This document shows positions 63,809-64,000 of a stretch of 64,000 nt of DNA, one piece after another. Below the pieces are notes generated by a model. The model saw only the letters and a list, made by a program, of their open reading frames with translations. It was not told the origin of the DNA and ran no database searches. Position 1 is the stretch's first letter. Every line of letters begins with the position of its first letter. The position numbers and the translations under genes were made by a program. Origin of the DNA: Anaerolineales bacterium. GTDB lineage: Bacteria; Chloroflexota; Anaerolineae; Anaerolineales; JABWBV01. The stretch is from NCBI GenBank assembly GCA_020634875.1, contig JACKAX010000003.1:1-64000 (forward strand). Direction: 5' to 3'.

Positions 63809-63849
63809 ATAAGGTAATTTGAAATCACGTTATCACTTCGCAAACAAGG

Positions 63850-63885
63850 GCCTAACTATTAATTCAACGGACCACATTAATACAT
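63850..63885 (-). other. Second attC-like core boundary, tentative
   Basis: On the minus strand GTTAGGC (63856-63850) follows TGGTCCGTTGAATTAATA, the form of an attC right end. The matching left end would lie in or beyond 63900-64000. The last 140 bases hold no gene I can see. Confidence 0.3.
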
Positions 63886-64000
63886 TCCTTAGGGAACTCA
63901 ACTCACGGAACCCATCCATTATTACCGCTAAATGGGGGCAATAGGCGGAAATGCACTTCTGGATAATCAATTTATAGATACAATCCGGTTTCAATTTCTC

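Noticed and set aside
1..64000. CRISPR arrays
   Set aside because: Repeats seen are short, irregular or palindromic, without regularly spaced unique spacers, and no Cas gene is present.

Overview
The window looks like a chromosomal contig from an uncultured Chloroflexota bacterium, probably Anaerolineae. This is inferred from the phosphotransacetylase/acetate kinase pair, the two-subunit 2-oxoacid:ferredoxin oxidoreductase, alpha-solenoid and cysteine-rich families common in that phylum, a secreted repeat protein ending in an LPLVK-type tail, and many starts without a Shine-Dalgarno sequence. There is no rRNA and only one tRNA (Asn), so placement is inference. Most genes are GC-rich. AT-rich islands (about 600-2730, 27180-29780 and 62050-64000) look transferred.

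Layout. 1-3200: a truncated serine hydrolase, gene debris, and a convergent TcmP / three-Cys radical-SAM-like pair. 3220-7233: an ABC-2 exporter divergent from a NarL-type two-component system. 7315-10707: acetate kinase and phosphate acetyltransferase, separated by a 71-bp inverted-repeat element that duplicated the last 15 bases of pta. 10882-21731: an exopolysaccharide/glycolipid locus with four glycosyltransferases, a flippase, two alkaline-phosphatase-superfamily enzymes, a sulfotransferase and a nucleotidyltransferase, mostly with overlapping stops and starts. 21780-24383: a large secreted FG-GAP/cadherin-like/PKD protein. 24556-27163: tRNA-Asn, argF and pyk. 27183-29777: an SGNH/MBOAT O-acylation pair. 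29784-40333, minus strand: an EamA exporter, a small Cys-rich protein, the OFOR operon with a GntR regulator, a metal/cobalamin-type receptor, an M20 amidohydrolase, a CoA-transferase, a DUF3592 protein, endonuclease V and a GNAT. 40469-53545: membrane proteins, DinB/ClbS, SdpI, an alpha-solenoid, a depolymerase-like lipoprotein, methyltransferases (one AviRa-like), slipin, a deacetylase, a TPR/zinc-ribbon protein and thioredoxin reductase. 53897-54214: a promoter, a 32-codon Cys-containing ORF and twin terminators. 54352-61871: a frameshifted GNAT/NEW3-like gene and two ABC exporters, the second frameshifted. 61975-64000: an AT-rich segment that resembles an integron cassette, carrying nuclease-like genes, one heavily decayed.

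Four families of short intergenic repeats recur, several of them starting exactly at a stop codon. The strongest candidates for something undescribed are the small-peptide/RNA locus at 53.9-54.2 kb, the cassette-like segment at the right end, and the inverted-repeat element with target duplication between ackA and pta.
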